64,000 bases of DNA from Ifrita kowaldi. Its lineage: Eukaryota > Chordata > Aves > Passeriformes > Cinclosomatidae. Both the position numbers and the translations under genes were made by a program. Positions 25,201 through 38,777 of this stretch are shown here, piece after piece; position 1 is the first letter of the stretch, and each line of letters begins with the position of its first letter. The notes under the pieces are model-generated. The model ran no database searches and was not told the origin of the DNA. It saw only the letters and a program-made list of their open reading frames with translations. The stretch covers positions 62,001-126,000 of the forward strand of contig VZRS01001713.1 in NCBI GenBank assembly GCA_013398055.1, written 5' to 3'.

Positions 25201-28200
25201 TGGAAGGTAAAACGTTTCAGACTTTGGAATTTATTCTTCCATGAAAATAACCTGAAATCTCTTGTTGCCATTGGCAAATGACATATTAGCCTATTTATTT
25301 AATCCATAATGCTTATGTGAAACTCAAATGTTGTGGGAAAATAATCTTTTCAGGGGGCTGGCGAGTTTATTCCCTGTCATGAGTCAGTTCAGGTGGAACT
25401 GGCCAGTGCACTCTAGTTTTTAAACACAGAACTACTGCAACGATTGGCTGCAGACATACATAGAATGCCATCTGAAAATCTTGAAAAACATTAAAAGAAA
25501 GTAATTAGGAAATTGCAGAACATTTCTGAGAATAAGAGCATTTTTATCTCACTTAGGCAGTGACAAGGCAGAGTTTTAAATTACTTTTATTATGAACTGA
25601 AAAAAACCAAAAGACCAAAAAAAGCAAAATGAGAGGAAAAACAATAGAGTAAGAAAATCACTTGAAATAGTTAGCAGAAATGTATTTTTATAGGTCTAGG
25701 AATTCAACGAGAAAATACAGAAGGTGTTTCTAGGAAATCCATGTTTGAAAAATCTATTTGCAGAATGTTACACAAAGCAGTAAAGCTATTTTCAGTTGGC
25801 AACATTAATAGCAATTGCATATTTATTCTCACACTGCCATGTAGAATTTATCTCAGTGGATATCAAAAGGAGTTGGAGAATCTCTCTCTTCCCATCTTAT
25901 AAAAGGAATCAAAAACCAGAATGGTAACTCTTACAACGTATGTACTACCACTACTAAAATTTTACACTTTAATAATTTTTTATAGTTTAATATAACTCAG
26001 GGCGTAACAAAAGAAATCCCATCAGCAGGAGTTTAATCTTAAATAAGGGAGGCAAACATTGTCACACTATAATTTTGGGAGTAGAAAATCAGTTTTAAAC
26101 AATTATATATGAATATAAGACATTATTCTGACACAGAAATTTTTGCTACAGTTTTCACTAAGTTGCTTCAAAGTGAAAAAATAAATCTATTCATTCAAGG
26201 AAAATAATTCAATGTAATTTTGTAAATACTGAAGCAAAATGTTTTTAGATCATCTAAAAGTTCCTTTATAATTCTCCTTCTTAAAACACAATCCAAAAAT
26301 ACAGATTTGTTATATCAAAATAGATATCAAACCAAAAAGGGTATATATGGAGACTACTATTTTGCCTTTTTTTTTTAAGTAGAAAGATTGACTAGATATT
26401 AACACAAATGGGTTTAAATGTGAAGCTGCCATAAAAGCAGGCACATAAATGTAATTCTCCCAGCCGCTATTTTGATGCACATTTTTGATTCCATGAATAT
26501 TTTATGAAATGGCCCAAACTAAAGCCATATAACATTCCTGCATTACTGATGCTTGCGCCCGTAAGCTACAAACATTAGAAGCATGATTGAGTGCATTAAA
26601 ATGAACTCATTCAGCAGTGCATTGATTACTTGAAGGAGAAAAAAAAGTTACTCCCACTTAAGAAAACAGCACACAAACCTGAAGTTTTCAATACTGAAAT
26701 TAGAGACTCAAATTTGAATAATGTGGTATTTAATAAATAAAGGCAGTGCAAAACTATCTAGGATTCTCTACATACATTCCTGATTTTAATTAGGTGAGAT
26801 GTTAATTAGGTCCACAGATTGCTTTCAGTAGTGTACAGGTAATTTAAAATGTCACAATCTGCAAAATGCAGCGACTGACCTGCCCTAGCTCCATGCCTCA
26901 GCAATACTGAGAGCACCTAATGATTTCCTTTTCTATCAGCTCGTATATTTGCCAATGAAAATAATGCCACAGAAACAACTGCACAAGGAAAGTGACAGGT
27001 CTGTTAGGTACCCTGCCTCAGCAGCACCACTAGAAGCAGAAAGCACATTTAATTTTAGATTGCAAACAGTTGTTCAGGGCTTCAGAAAATATTCCACTGT
27101 AGATTAAAACAGCAACCTAAAGGAACAAGCATCTCTTGCCATCAGTTATTTCACTATACAATGAGAACACAAAATCTGGTTGAAGCATCAGTTAATGGTA
27201 ACGAAAACCAAAAATGTTATTATCTTTCAAAAGGTATATTCCTACATTTTGGTCTAACTGCTTGAACTACTTGTATTATGCTCAGTTTCTATGTTCAATT
27301 ATGACAGCACTATTCATGCTGAAATACCAAATTCTGCCACAGTTTCCTATCTACAGAGACTGTTACAAAAGTGTTTAACAGAGGTGTATTCCCAAGTAAC
27401 ATAAAACAAGGCTCTCATTCAGCAAACAGTTGAACCACCTTGGACTCCTGAGGTAAAATGAACTGTGAAGAAGCCACTGGGATGGCTCTCACATGCAATA
27501 ACCTTAACTCATGTGCCAGCTGAAAAAACAATAAAAAATTTCCAGAAGGGATTTAAGACAAAATTTTGCGGTTTCATTACTCTCCAAGATCCATCTCAAA
27601 CAAAACCAATCATCAGACAACAATCAAAGTGAATATTTTAAAGATAATGGATAAAACCTTACATTAATTTATTTTACAGAAGCTGATTTTTTTTTTGTTT
27701 TTTTTTCAGAAAGATTCCACCATGAGCTTGAGCAAAATGCAGTAAGCAGTTCATAAGAATGTTGCAATGACCACACTGGCTCACCACGAGGTATTCTGAC
27801 CATTTCTCCAGTTTGACAATGCACCAGTAGACCTTACCTGGAGCCCAAGTTGCCTAAGGCCAGCTAAAATCATGCCTGAGAAGTAGAGCACTTGAGGACA
27901 CAAAGGAGAAAGGAAGAGAGAAAAGGAAAGTTGAGCTTCACACAACCTGAGATGTAGCATTAGTGGACTGACTGCAGTGCAAACACACAGTATTTTATCT
28001 TCCTTTCTCTGGGTGAAGGACTGCCAGGCTAGTCCTTGGTACTGCAGTTTAGAGGATGATACATTATTTCTGTTTACATTACTTAAACAAATGTGTGTTG
28101 TCTGAAAGGAGAATCATAACTGCAGTAATCCAGTGAGCATTAGAGCATATGTAGTCTTGTCCTCTGAGGACCTGTATTACTTGCCTCAAAGCTCAAGCAC

Positions 28201-29399
28201 TCAAAATACACCTACACAAACCTAGAGGGCAGTGCAGCCTGCAGAACCCGCAGTAGGACAGTTCACACGTGCTGTATCAGCACACAGGGATGTCACACGC
28301 GTTCTAAAAAGGTGTTGCTTAAAGGGCTCTCCCAGAGACACCTCACAAGGTAGGGATAATGCTGGCTTTTCTGGTTGTCTGGCTGCTCTCTAATTCCTTC
28401 CCCTTCTGCTGCCAGCACTGCTGAGCTGCAGACAGGAGGGTTTTCCCACAGGCAGCTGAAATGACAGCTGCTTTGGGAATGGGGTACTGCGGACCAGCAA
28501 GGGGAAAAAAATGACAACCAAACAAGTCCCAAGTGAAAATTCCACTAACTTGTCTGTCTTACATTCATATCCAAATGAACCAACACACAAGATTCTGGTT
28601 GACAATTAAAATTCCTTTATCTTTTTAGGTTAACACATTTTATGAAAGCAGCACTTGTCAGATGCCTTCTTCTGATTTGTTTGATTATATATAAATAAAC
28701 ACTTTTTGATATATATCAATTTTAATCTAGAAGACAGCATTGCATGCAATGTTGAACATTAGCTAAACCATCACACACCCATTTTAGAGAGAATGGAATT
28801 CTTGCTTCAGAATAATTTTCAAGCCTTCTTTCATGTTTGCAGAGCATCAAAGTTCTTTCAATATGCAAAGGCTACCAAAGATGCAAAATGTATTCAGGAA
28901 GCTCACACTGTAAGGCTCCAGGGTCTGGGTGAGAGTGGGCCCACACTCAGTGGGATGCTCCCATTTCAGGTCTCACAAACATTTCCATGTCTATAGGTGG
29001 ACATCCAAAAGCAGAAAGGGAAGGCACCAGAAAACTCAGTGATGAATGGCACATACTTTTGCAGTTCTGTTTTTCAAGGCTTGAGAGTTTAAATTCAATA
29101 GAACTAAATGAAAACAAGTTATATTAGTATTTAACCTCAAAGATTAATATGATCATTATCTTTTAAATAGAGAAAGTGACACTGAAGCAGATTAGTTTCA
29201 CTAAATCACTTTTTTTGCTATGTCAAGTCAAATACCTGCCTTGGCTTAAATACTTACTTTTGGCAGTATTTACATTTCATTCAGATTCTACCCAGTTCCC
29301 CTTACTTTTCATAGCTTCCAAAAATAAATTTATTATCAGATGCAGTGCTCCAGCACCGCAGCTGTTCTGTGGTGCAGATGATTTACCTCAGAAGTGTGC

Positions 29400-29460
29400 T
29401 TTGAGTAGCAGTTGGACTAATGAACTGCTAAGATCCCAGCCAACCTGAATGATCCTCTGA
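29400..29460 (+). mobile_element. Probable CR1 tail remnant
   Basis: AGCAGTTGGACTAATGAACT followed by AGATCCCAGCCAACCTGAAT and GATCCTCTGA resembles the GTTGGACTAGATGAT ... CTTCCAACC ... GATTCT end of CR1. It is short and degraded, so this is tentative. Confidence 0.5.
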
Positions 29461-32400
29461 AGAGTAAGATATATTTTTATTAACAGCTCTATGTTTGCTT
29501 TACCTATGGCTTCTACAGATCATTGGTAATGGCTGAGGACATGCAATCCCACCAGCTCTCAGTGACACTGGAAAGGCACCTCTGGAAACAGCCTCCTTTA
29601 TCAATTACTGAAAGGAAACACTGCCTCCAGGAAAGTTTATGATGACAACGGCCGGTCCAGCCTACAGTATTCCAAGACCTCTCAAAGCTTTGAAGCAAAG
29701 AAAAAAAACCCCTGTGAGTGAGAGGGCAGCTTCATCTCAGTATTAGTCATTAAGCAGTAAATAATTAAAATACCCTGGAAAAGACAGGTAAAATACAAGC
29801 AGCAATGTCAGTAATAGACATGAAAGAGAAGAGAGGGAAAAAGAATTTAAAAAAGCAAAGAAATAATTCATTTGAAGTTTTAATAAAGTTTCATTTGCAG
29901 TCTTGTTTAAAGATATATCAGACTTTAGGGATGTAACCTAATTACATTTTTATTCTAAGTTCTATTCAAATATCTTGGACTTTGAATCTTTAACACAGAT
30001 CAAACACAGTATAATTTACTCATGGCTATCAATACTTTAAAAAGATCTCTTCATTAAATGTCATAGTCTTATGAACATGCACATAAAGCAAACAGAGCAA
30101 TATTTGATACCAAAAACATTTAGAATATGACTGGTACAGAAGTGTCTATACAAACAGTTCACCTGAGTGCTACACATTACATTCAAGCACGCAGCAAATG
30201 TTTTTTCTAAAATATTTTGATTTCATAGTTCAATGTAAACAGCAATCTTTTTTTCCAGTAGTTTTATCACTTGAAAATGAACTTTACAATCACTGAACTC
30301 CTAAGAATGGAAACTAATTTAGGATCTTTTTTCATATGTCAAGACTTCTAATGAAAATGACAGTTTAGAATTAACACCTGTGCACTGCTGTGAATATTTT
30401 GAAGAGCTTATTAGAAAGCAAGAATAAAGACCTCTCCCCAGTTATTATATCTGAACTAAAAGTTTCTCCATTTGAAGAATTAGACTAGGAAAGTGGGAGT
30501 GACCATGAAAGGATTAAGGAAACTTACTTTTTCTTAGTGTAAAGAGTATTATTACTTTCTTGTGCTTAATAACAAACCTTGATTTAAATCAACCGAAGTA
30601 AATGCATGTAGAAATTATCACATTTTCACGGGATTTCTTTTCAGAAGTGAAAATAGGAACACTACAGAATTCTGAGTTCTCTCATTCAAAATATCTTCAT
30701 TGCCTACCAATACCTTTTAAAAATAAGAATAAAAAATAATTTTATGAAGAATATTTTTCTGAACTTAACGGGCCCCTTTTGCTTTCATGTTGCATGTTCA
30801 GAAGCCTTTTTCAGACTTTCTTAAGACTATGCTAACTTGAACTGAAAACATTCCTAATTTCGGTAACATCAATTCAAGGCAGTACTTGTTAGCTCAATAC
30901 CAGTAGCAACCCTGTAATAATAAGATGTCATTTACTGGTGAACTACTTTCTGCACTTGCAAGAGAATGAGCTCAGTTATTTAATAAACCTTTTAAATCTG
31001 TCCTCCCAAGAATCTAGCAGGATTTATGGCTGTTTCTGACTGCTACTGACTGACAGAGAAAAGCAGCATATCCAAAGACTAAGTCCTAGCAATTTGCTGC
31101 TTAAACTTTTTAAATTATGCTCTACAATCAAGTTTTTCCCAGCCAACTTATATATTCAATTCTTAAGCAATCAGAAAAACAATATAATCGCTTTGTGAGA
31201 TAGAGTAAGTGCAGAATAACAGAAGGAGAATTAGCTTCAGTTGATGTGGTGAAAAATCAATGACTGGAAATGCTTTAAATGGTCAAACTGGGTATGCAGA
31301 ATTTTATGTCCCATTAAGGGAAGGCTTCTTTCTGTCTTTAAAGTTCCCTGATGTGGAAACTCTTTCTTTTTAAATATATGTCTCTACGTGAGTCAAAAAT
31401 TTAGCAACAGGTTTATGTAGTCAAAGACATGGGACTTGGAAACAACTGAGTATGTTTGCAGGCCTGAACTATTCCTACATGCCTTTTTCTGAAAAAGCAG
31501 TTTGGAAAAAAATTAATCACAACTAGGAATAAATCTGAGAAGTTAGTTGGCAGTTTGGGATATGCAACATGGGACAATGAGGGGTGAATATCATGATTAA
31601 CCAATGGGATTTGGTTGCTACTGGATTTGGTCTGTCATATAAATATGTATGCTCTCTCCAGTCAATGAAGAGTACAAAAAGACACTTTTAGGTTCCACAG
31701 GGAACAAGCCCATATGATCATCCTGTTCTTCTACTACTTCTGGAGTAAATTTCAACCAAATTTGGTAAGAAGTCAGTAGGACAGTAAATTCCCACCATGT
31801 TTTTTTAAAATTAATATCTTGAGGATAGACATTGATCCAAACTCCAGACAGACAGAAAGACGGGCAGAACTTGCTGTACATGTTGAGACAGCAGCACTCT
31901 GCTTGGCCAGGGAGCAGCACGTTCTCATCTAGCTTTAGTTCATCACAGCACACACTGATAAGTGTGCTCACAGTACCCACCAAGTACAAGTGCTGTAGAA
32001 ACACACAGGAAATGGTACTGCATAAATGCAGAACAAACAGGTTCCTGCCTGAAAGGATAGAGAATCTCTAAATCTCTAGAACAATGACTCTCCTCTAAGT
32101 CACTATCATGTTTTAACTAGCACATAGGCTTCGTATAAAAAAAAATTACAAAGGAATTTATATCTTTAAATCCTTTTCCTCTTTGTGGTCCACACAGTGA
32201 CAAATCTCAGTATAAAAAGTATATACTTATAAAAGTATAAACAGTATAAAAGAGAAAGATAATGATGAGGTTGCTGTTTTACCAAAAAAATCCCAAACTT
32301 CACTGGGTATCATTTTAAATCAAGACAAGTTGCTTACAGAAAGGAATCTCCAATACAGACACAAAGATAGACAAAACCTATCTTTTAGCTGATAATCTGA

Positions 32401-33346
32401 GTTGCTGTTGCTCCTGAACAAAGAGATGGGATTCATTTTAGGTTGGCTTCTTCCAGTGTCTGACCTGGGCTTGTGGATACAACAGTATGGAGATCTGAGA
32501 TACTGGGCATATGCCTTACGGTGGAAACATAACATTGTTAAATAGACAGGCTGGAGAGTTCAAATGCAGCAATTCTGCTATCAGTGACAGCTTTGCACTC
32601 CACAGGTAGTGAGGAAGAAATTAACCTCTCTTCACAAATGCTGTCCCCCTGGTTTGTTTTATTTACAACTATGCAATCTGATTGTAAAGCAGAGCATTTC
32701 TCCATTATACTATGGAGGATTTGCTCTTTAAGTGGGCTTGGCAGACTTGCAGCACGGATGAAAACATAAAGCTCTATTAATGTAGAAGGTGCATGTGGGC
32801 TACCCATCCCACAGGTGAATTTTATTCTGGCTATACTTAGGAATGTCCTAAAAAGAAACTGTATTTTTATGTAATTAAAATAAAGTTGCAAAATGTGCAC
32901 ACACAACAGCATATGAAATTTCATAGGCCATTTTAACTTTTGCCTTTTTAAACCTTTTTAGTACTTCATTTTGCAATATTAACATTCTCTTTTTTATATG
33001 TGAATATAAATTATTTCTGCCTGAAGGCAAACCAATTGGGGAAATTCTGCTTAAACGTGCATATTTCCTCTGCATAGATACTCATGAATTTATGCTGAGT
33101 TTCTCTCAATTATTCATACATTACAGTTTTCAATTAAAAAACACTTGCCATAAACAATTCTAAATACAAAATCAACAATTTCTTAGTAAGAATGGATTAT
33201 TAGCAAGAATTTCTTGACTAAGAACATTAAATAAACAGCGTAGACTTTATGCTCTAAAACCAAAAGATGTAACGAACCATCTTTAAGTTGTTTTTAAGCA
33301 AATATATCTAGTAATTAACACTTTAGCTTCATAACTCAAAGCTATC

Positions 33347-33438
33347 CTATGCAACCTGTTTCAGGTGTACCCGCTTTAGCAGGGCAATTGGACTAGAAGA
33401 TCTTCAGAGGTTCTATCCATTCCAGCCATTCTGTGAAA
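33347..33438 (+). mobile_element. CR1 LINE 3' tail remnant
   Basis: ACCCGCTTTAGCAGGGCAAT, TTGGACTAGAAGATCTTCAG and CATTCCAGCCATTCTGTGAA follow the CR1 terminal consensus in order. It is antisense to TTC29. Confidence 0.85.
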
Positions 33439-36400
33439 TGCCCCAATACACAATCAGAATCTTTCCATCAACTTCTGCAATGCCTTGATAAAAACTTGAA
33501 TTTCAATACGATGGCAAAGTGACAAGCAAAATCCTACACCTCAGTCTCAATTGAGATTGTTAAAAGTCTGCAAGAATCCTGCGGTGATTTTTTTCCCCCC
33601 AACAATTTAATTAAACTTACAAGTCCCTTGCGTTCAGTAAGTCTTTCACCCAGAAAAGTTTCTGTCAAATTTGAACATATGAAATAGACCGTATTTTATC
33701 CATGATCACAGATAAAACAACTACACCTTTTCAAATAAATCAGGTGCAATTTATTAATATTTTTGAGGTAGGCGCAAAGGGATCAGAAGTGATCAACTCT
33801 GGCATAACATTGCTCTATTTGAAAAGCAATCAGACCTCAACATTGCTTATAATCAAGGCAGAGTTGGATTAGGACTAAACACTTCTAAACCCTTCATTAA
33901 TTTGCAGAATTATGGCCAATCTTTGAAAGACCTAACCTTATTTTGGAAAGGACTAAAGGAACTCCTCATCAAGGTCTCCTAAGACTCGCAATCTAAAAAA
34001 CACACAGAAGGACAAAATTGGGTTTAGCTGTATGTTGTGGGAATCAGATCTGAGATTACAACATTTGTTGTACTCGGTCCCTTTCTCTCACTAGATCTGC
34101 CTGCCTTTAATTTTTTCAGCCTGTAAAGACTTCAGATAAAGTATTACCCTCACTTTTGTTGATCGTTATGTGCTAGCAGAATATAATCTGATGACTAACT
34201 CAAAGTCACCACTGCCTTGAGACTAATGGCATCACTTCCACACGTCGCTCAGCCCTCATATCAGGGGAGATCCAGTTTCTGGCGTGGCACTGATAGAGTT
34301 TTGTAATTCATGGTGAAAGTTTTATTCATTGCACTCTACTGTGATACTTATATGCTTTCTCAAACTAATTATTTAAATGTATCCAGAAATGTTTCCAAGT
34401 ACTGCAACTGACAGGTACCCTAATTTCAGATGTTTGCTTTTGCTATGCTTTTGAATAATATAGAAGTTTATCTGTTTTTGTTGTAACATATTTGAAGCAA
34501 ATAACTCCTACAAGTAAAAATTCCCTGTTTCCCCAGACTGCTCTTTTTATTAATATAAGTTATCTTAAACTTTGGGATTCATATATTTAAGGTGTATATC
34601 ACTTCATGCATGATAGGTGGCAAGCATTTAGTACAAAACTGAAAGCACTCAAATATCACAATGATGTAAGAACCTATACAAAACAATACCAGACATTGTG
34701 TTTGTCAGTGCACTCTGACTGTTCCTTCTGCAGGATACAACAGTGGAAACCTCAAGTTCACAATTAACTTCAGCAGAAAGTTAATAATAATATAATCATC
34801 ATAAACTATGATTATAAACTTACTCTCCGATATGCAGAAAATTGCACACACTTATAATGACTCATATTACTCCTGAAAATGCATTCAAAGCACAGGAAGA
34901 GAAAGATTTTTTTAAAACTCATATTTCCTAAGAGAGATTCTATCACAAAGACTGTGCTTACTTGGACAACAAGTAATTCTGGATTTAATACGACAAAAAT
35001 GTGTTATGTAATTGCATTTTCAGTGTCTGTAAAGTGACATCAGTACATTAAAGAGCTATAAAAAAAGGTAATAAATGAGTAACTACAGTAAAATAATGAG
35101 TTACTGAAGTAATAAAATGACTTATTATCAGCCCTCTGAGGAAAGACAAACTAGGGGGTGAGCACAGCTAATTGAACAGTATCATAATATGAACACTCCT
35201 ACAATAATCAATGAATGCTTCAGACCTTATTTTACAGGCAGAGTATTTTAGAGAAGAGGTTAAAAATCTCATTCTGTGAAGAAAGGCCATTATAATCATG
35301 CTTGCTCCAAGCAGAATGTTCCATTTATATCTGTAGCAGCCTACTCACTTATTACTGTTTTCTTTCCCTTACTGGCAGCTACTAATGGCCTGCATCCAAA
35401 TATCATGACTGAAGTCTACACTACCGACACCTCAAATATTTAGCTTTGAAGATTAATGAACATCAGGTTATATCCAGCCTTTAGGACAGGGACCAGGCTG
35501 AAAGTCAAAGAACTTTAAATTTGATTACACAAAAATTACCCAGCAAATTTATTGATTTTCTTCCAAGGCAAACAACAATCTTTACAAGTCCATGTTTAAC
35601 TTTATACTCCCAAGCAATCAGTCCTAAGCATATATAGACAGCTTCCTTTCCCAAGTAATGAAAAATACACTATTGGATGAGAGAACTGAAAAGAACAGGG
35701 ACCAGATGTTTACATTTATTCCCGTAGATACATCCCCATAGAAGTGGGTATCTGGCTAACTTGGTTCTCAAATCAATTACAAAATTATAAATAACTGAAC
35801 AAAAATTTATTATAAAATGGCAGAATTAAAATTTTATTTATAATACCATTCATACAGATGCAATATTGTACAATGCCAAGCCAACATCTGCTCTTACACT
35901 TTTTCTCCAGTCAGAACTTGCCCTTGGATCAATTTTTCACCCTTGGAAATACAAAGTGCATGGAATACATCTGCTATTTTTTTTTTCCTCAGTGGTCCCT
36001 CAAAGCAAATCCTACGCTTACTCTCTCAGCTTCTTTATTTTTTTACCTTTCTCTCCCTATGGAAAGAAAATACTTGCAACAGACAGACCGCATAGATTCA
36101 GTGGAGCTTTACCCTGGGCAGTGAAAACCCACTTTGCTTTATCTCTCTTTACTAAGGTTAATAAGAAGCTTCTCTTCTAAAAGTTTCTAATATTCTTCAG
36201 CAGGAAAATAAAATTTCTGCTCCTCTGATCATCTCAGGCTATTTCACAACTTTACTTATGTGCTTTTGCAATGGGCCTCAAGATATTTAAGTATTCAACA
36301 ACTTTTGCATAAGACATCATAAAAGTAGAAAATGTTAAATTTTCTTTTAGGCAGTGCTTGGATAACAGTACTGAGTCACACTCAGAGCCTTTGAAGTTAC

Positions 36401-38087
36401 AAGCAGATATGAATGTTTGCTTGTATGCACCTTCTTAAAATTTTATTTTTTAGTAACTAAAGGACCAAGTGAAAAGGTTGCAAAAAAATTAAAATCCAGC
36501 AATTTTTCAGCAATTTTTTTCTACTGAGTAAGAGATAGATAACCTAACTAAGCATTTTTCATTCCAAATGTAAATGACTTGGTTGTGACTGGCTGGGCTT
36601 TAAGAAATGCTATCTTATCAACTGGGAAACTGGATTTTGTTCAACTTCATTTCCTAGAACAAAACAACACTGGAATAAGTAATCAATCAGATTATTACCA
36701 AGCATTTAAAGAAAACATGAAAATATTATAGCTAACATCAATATATCAAGAATGGATATCACCAAACCAGTCTTCCATTTCAGTTAATAAATTCCTTTCT
36801 CACTTCTGTAACTTCTGTGTAAAGCATTAGGGAAACATAGTTCATGCCTGCAGCTACTGTCAGGTGAGTGCAAATTAGTTAGGAAATCCTGCCTAGACTT
36901 TGGTTATCAGTAGTTCACTGTGAGTGTGGAAAAAGGTATTCAGTGAGGTTCCACATGTGCCTCCCGTATGTCCAGTTTATTACTTAGTGTTTTCATTAAG
37001 GAATTGAATTACAGGGTAGAAAAATACTTTTAAATGTTCTAATTATAGCAAACGAGGAAGAAGAGAAAGTATGCTGAAGGGTAACTTCAGAAATCAAAAC
37101 AATCCTGACAATTTCTAGAAACCACCACCAAAGAACAGGATGCTACTCAGTGCCAAGAGAAAGCAACAAATTGCATTTAGGTACAACTAACTGGAGACCT
37201 CAGAACAGGACAAGTAGTTAACAGATCTTCAGAAAATAACTTAGAGATTACTGAAGGTCATGAACAATCAGTGTGCAACCCATGCTGAAATATAGAATGT
37301 AGGTGTCATACCTGCAATCACAAATAAAAATACCATGTGTAAAAGAAGTAATCCTTCCATTTTACTGATTATCGGTATGTGCTCAAATTTTAAAATTGAA
37401 TCCAGGTCCGGGTGTTGCAGGCAAGAAAGATAAGGCAACAGTTCACAGGAAACAGTGTGAATGACCAGTAGTCTAGAAAGATGTGAGGAAATATAAAAAA
37501 GGTGTGATGTGACAGCTGTAAGAGAGCAAGAGGAAAAAATAGGACAACACCCTTTCAATAAAAACAAACAAAAAAAAAAAGACTGCAGACTTTGTTTTAT
37601 GTCCAGACTTTTGCTGGGAAATTGGGCCATCTTTCAAAACACACCCATTCCATCAGACATTTAATGGAATTAGACTATTTCCACAAAATATTTCAATTTC
37701 TGTGAATCTTTTTTTTTTTTTTTTAAGAAAAGCCACTTCATATGAGAAGCCAGCCATAAGTTGAAGTCATGGCTGGAATTGTTTCAACCCACAGTCAAGT
37801 TTAGAAACAAAACCATAGTGGCTACACAAATCACATATTTTAAGCAATAGTTAGGCATGCAGTACACTCACAAATTAGAACTGGAAGACAGGCTTTATTT
37901 GATTACTTGAGGCTCACTTATTGCTTGTCTTCTCACAACATGAAAGGATTTTATGCAAACAGAGGAGAACACTTCTTTTATACTCAGACTGCTATCCACA
38001 CACAAACCCCTCTGCCATGAAAGGGAATATATGCTTTTAAATACAGAAACAAGGTTCATCTTGATATAAGAAAGCAATATTGTTTAC

Positions 38088-38276
38088 AGTGAGAACAACT
38101 GTTCACTGCAACAGGCTCCCCAGGGATGTGGTAGAGTCCCCATCACTGGAGGTTTTTAAGATGCGATTGACAGGGTGCTAAAATAACTTCATTTAGGCTC
38201 CCTCTCCATGAAAGGTTGGATCAGATGATCTGTCAAGGTCCCTCAGAGCCTGGGCTGTTCTATGATTCTAGTTATT
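38088..38276 (+). mobile_element. CR1 LINE 3' fragment
   Basis: Words in CR1 order: ACAGGCTCCCCAGGGATGTG, GTAGAGTCCCCATCACTGGA, GGTTGGATCAGATGATCTGT and the tail TGTTCTATGATTCTAG. It lies about 300 bp downstream, in the TTC29 sense, of the exon C donor and is antisense to the gene. Confidence 0.9.
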
Positions 38277-38591
38277 TCTATTATGATCGTCTAATTTCAG
38301 CGACTCACAGTTTAAGGATGTGGATGGAGAAATGGAGCTTGTGGTGAGGTCTAAATCTGAAGCCAACACCAATGTGGCAGTCATGCATGAACAAAGAGAG
38401 TGTCACTTGCAGTCAAGAGAACCAAGAAGGTCATTTTAAAAAGAACACAAAAACACAGGCTGTTTATCTAAATGTAAATTGGAAGCAGGATTAAACATTA
38501 CAGAATTACGTGTCCATAGCCCTTTCAATCCAGCCCAGTTTGTGTAACTACAGATGCCATCCAATGCAGCTTTATGATGTCAGTGACTTAC

Positions 38592-38777
38592 CTTGCTCCT
38601 CATTGATGAGGCCCATGTTTACATATGCTTGTGCTTTTCTCTTCCCACCATCAATTTTTATTAATTGAGCAGTGTTAAAGCTTCGCTCATAAAAGTAGTT
38701 ACTTAACCATTTGTCCTCAGGCTCATTGAAAAAGCAGGCCAAGCTAAGCTGGTTATCATACACCTCCTCATAGTGCC
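38592..38777 (-). CDS. TTC29: TTC29 coding exon C (start of TPR region)
   Basis: This 186-nt exon encodes HYEEVYDNQLSLACFF, then EPEDKWLSNYFYERSFNTAQ and LIKIDGGKRKAQAYVNMGL, ending at EEQ plus one base. The pattern ED-WL-N-FYER-F--AQLIKID and the helix pair leading to A-A--N-GL--EEQG are characteristic of the first TPR-like helices of TTC29. The acceptor is a weak, T-rich TTTTTAAAG at 38779-38778; the donor is CAAG|GTAAGT with GT at 38591-38590. The phase is 1 at both ends, so the exon is a whole number of codons (62) and could be skipped without shifting the frame. There are no internal stops. Confidence 0.94.

Larger units (their letters stand above)
22268..38591 (-). other. TTC29 intron between exons C and D
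   Basis: This 16.3-kb intron is the longest complete one in the window. It holds CR1 remnants at about 29.40, 33.35 and 38.09 kb, all on the plus strand. Two adjoining minus-strand open frames of 128 codons (31618-32004 and 32538-32924) show no recognisable domain and no exon-like context. The rest is AT-rich unique-looking sequence. Confidence 0.75.

Noticed and set aside
31618..32924. Two 128-codon minus-strand open frames
   Set aside because: No motif or family recognised, not continuous with each other, and not flanked by splice signals consistent with the TTC29 phases.
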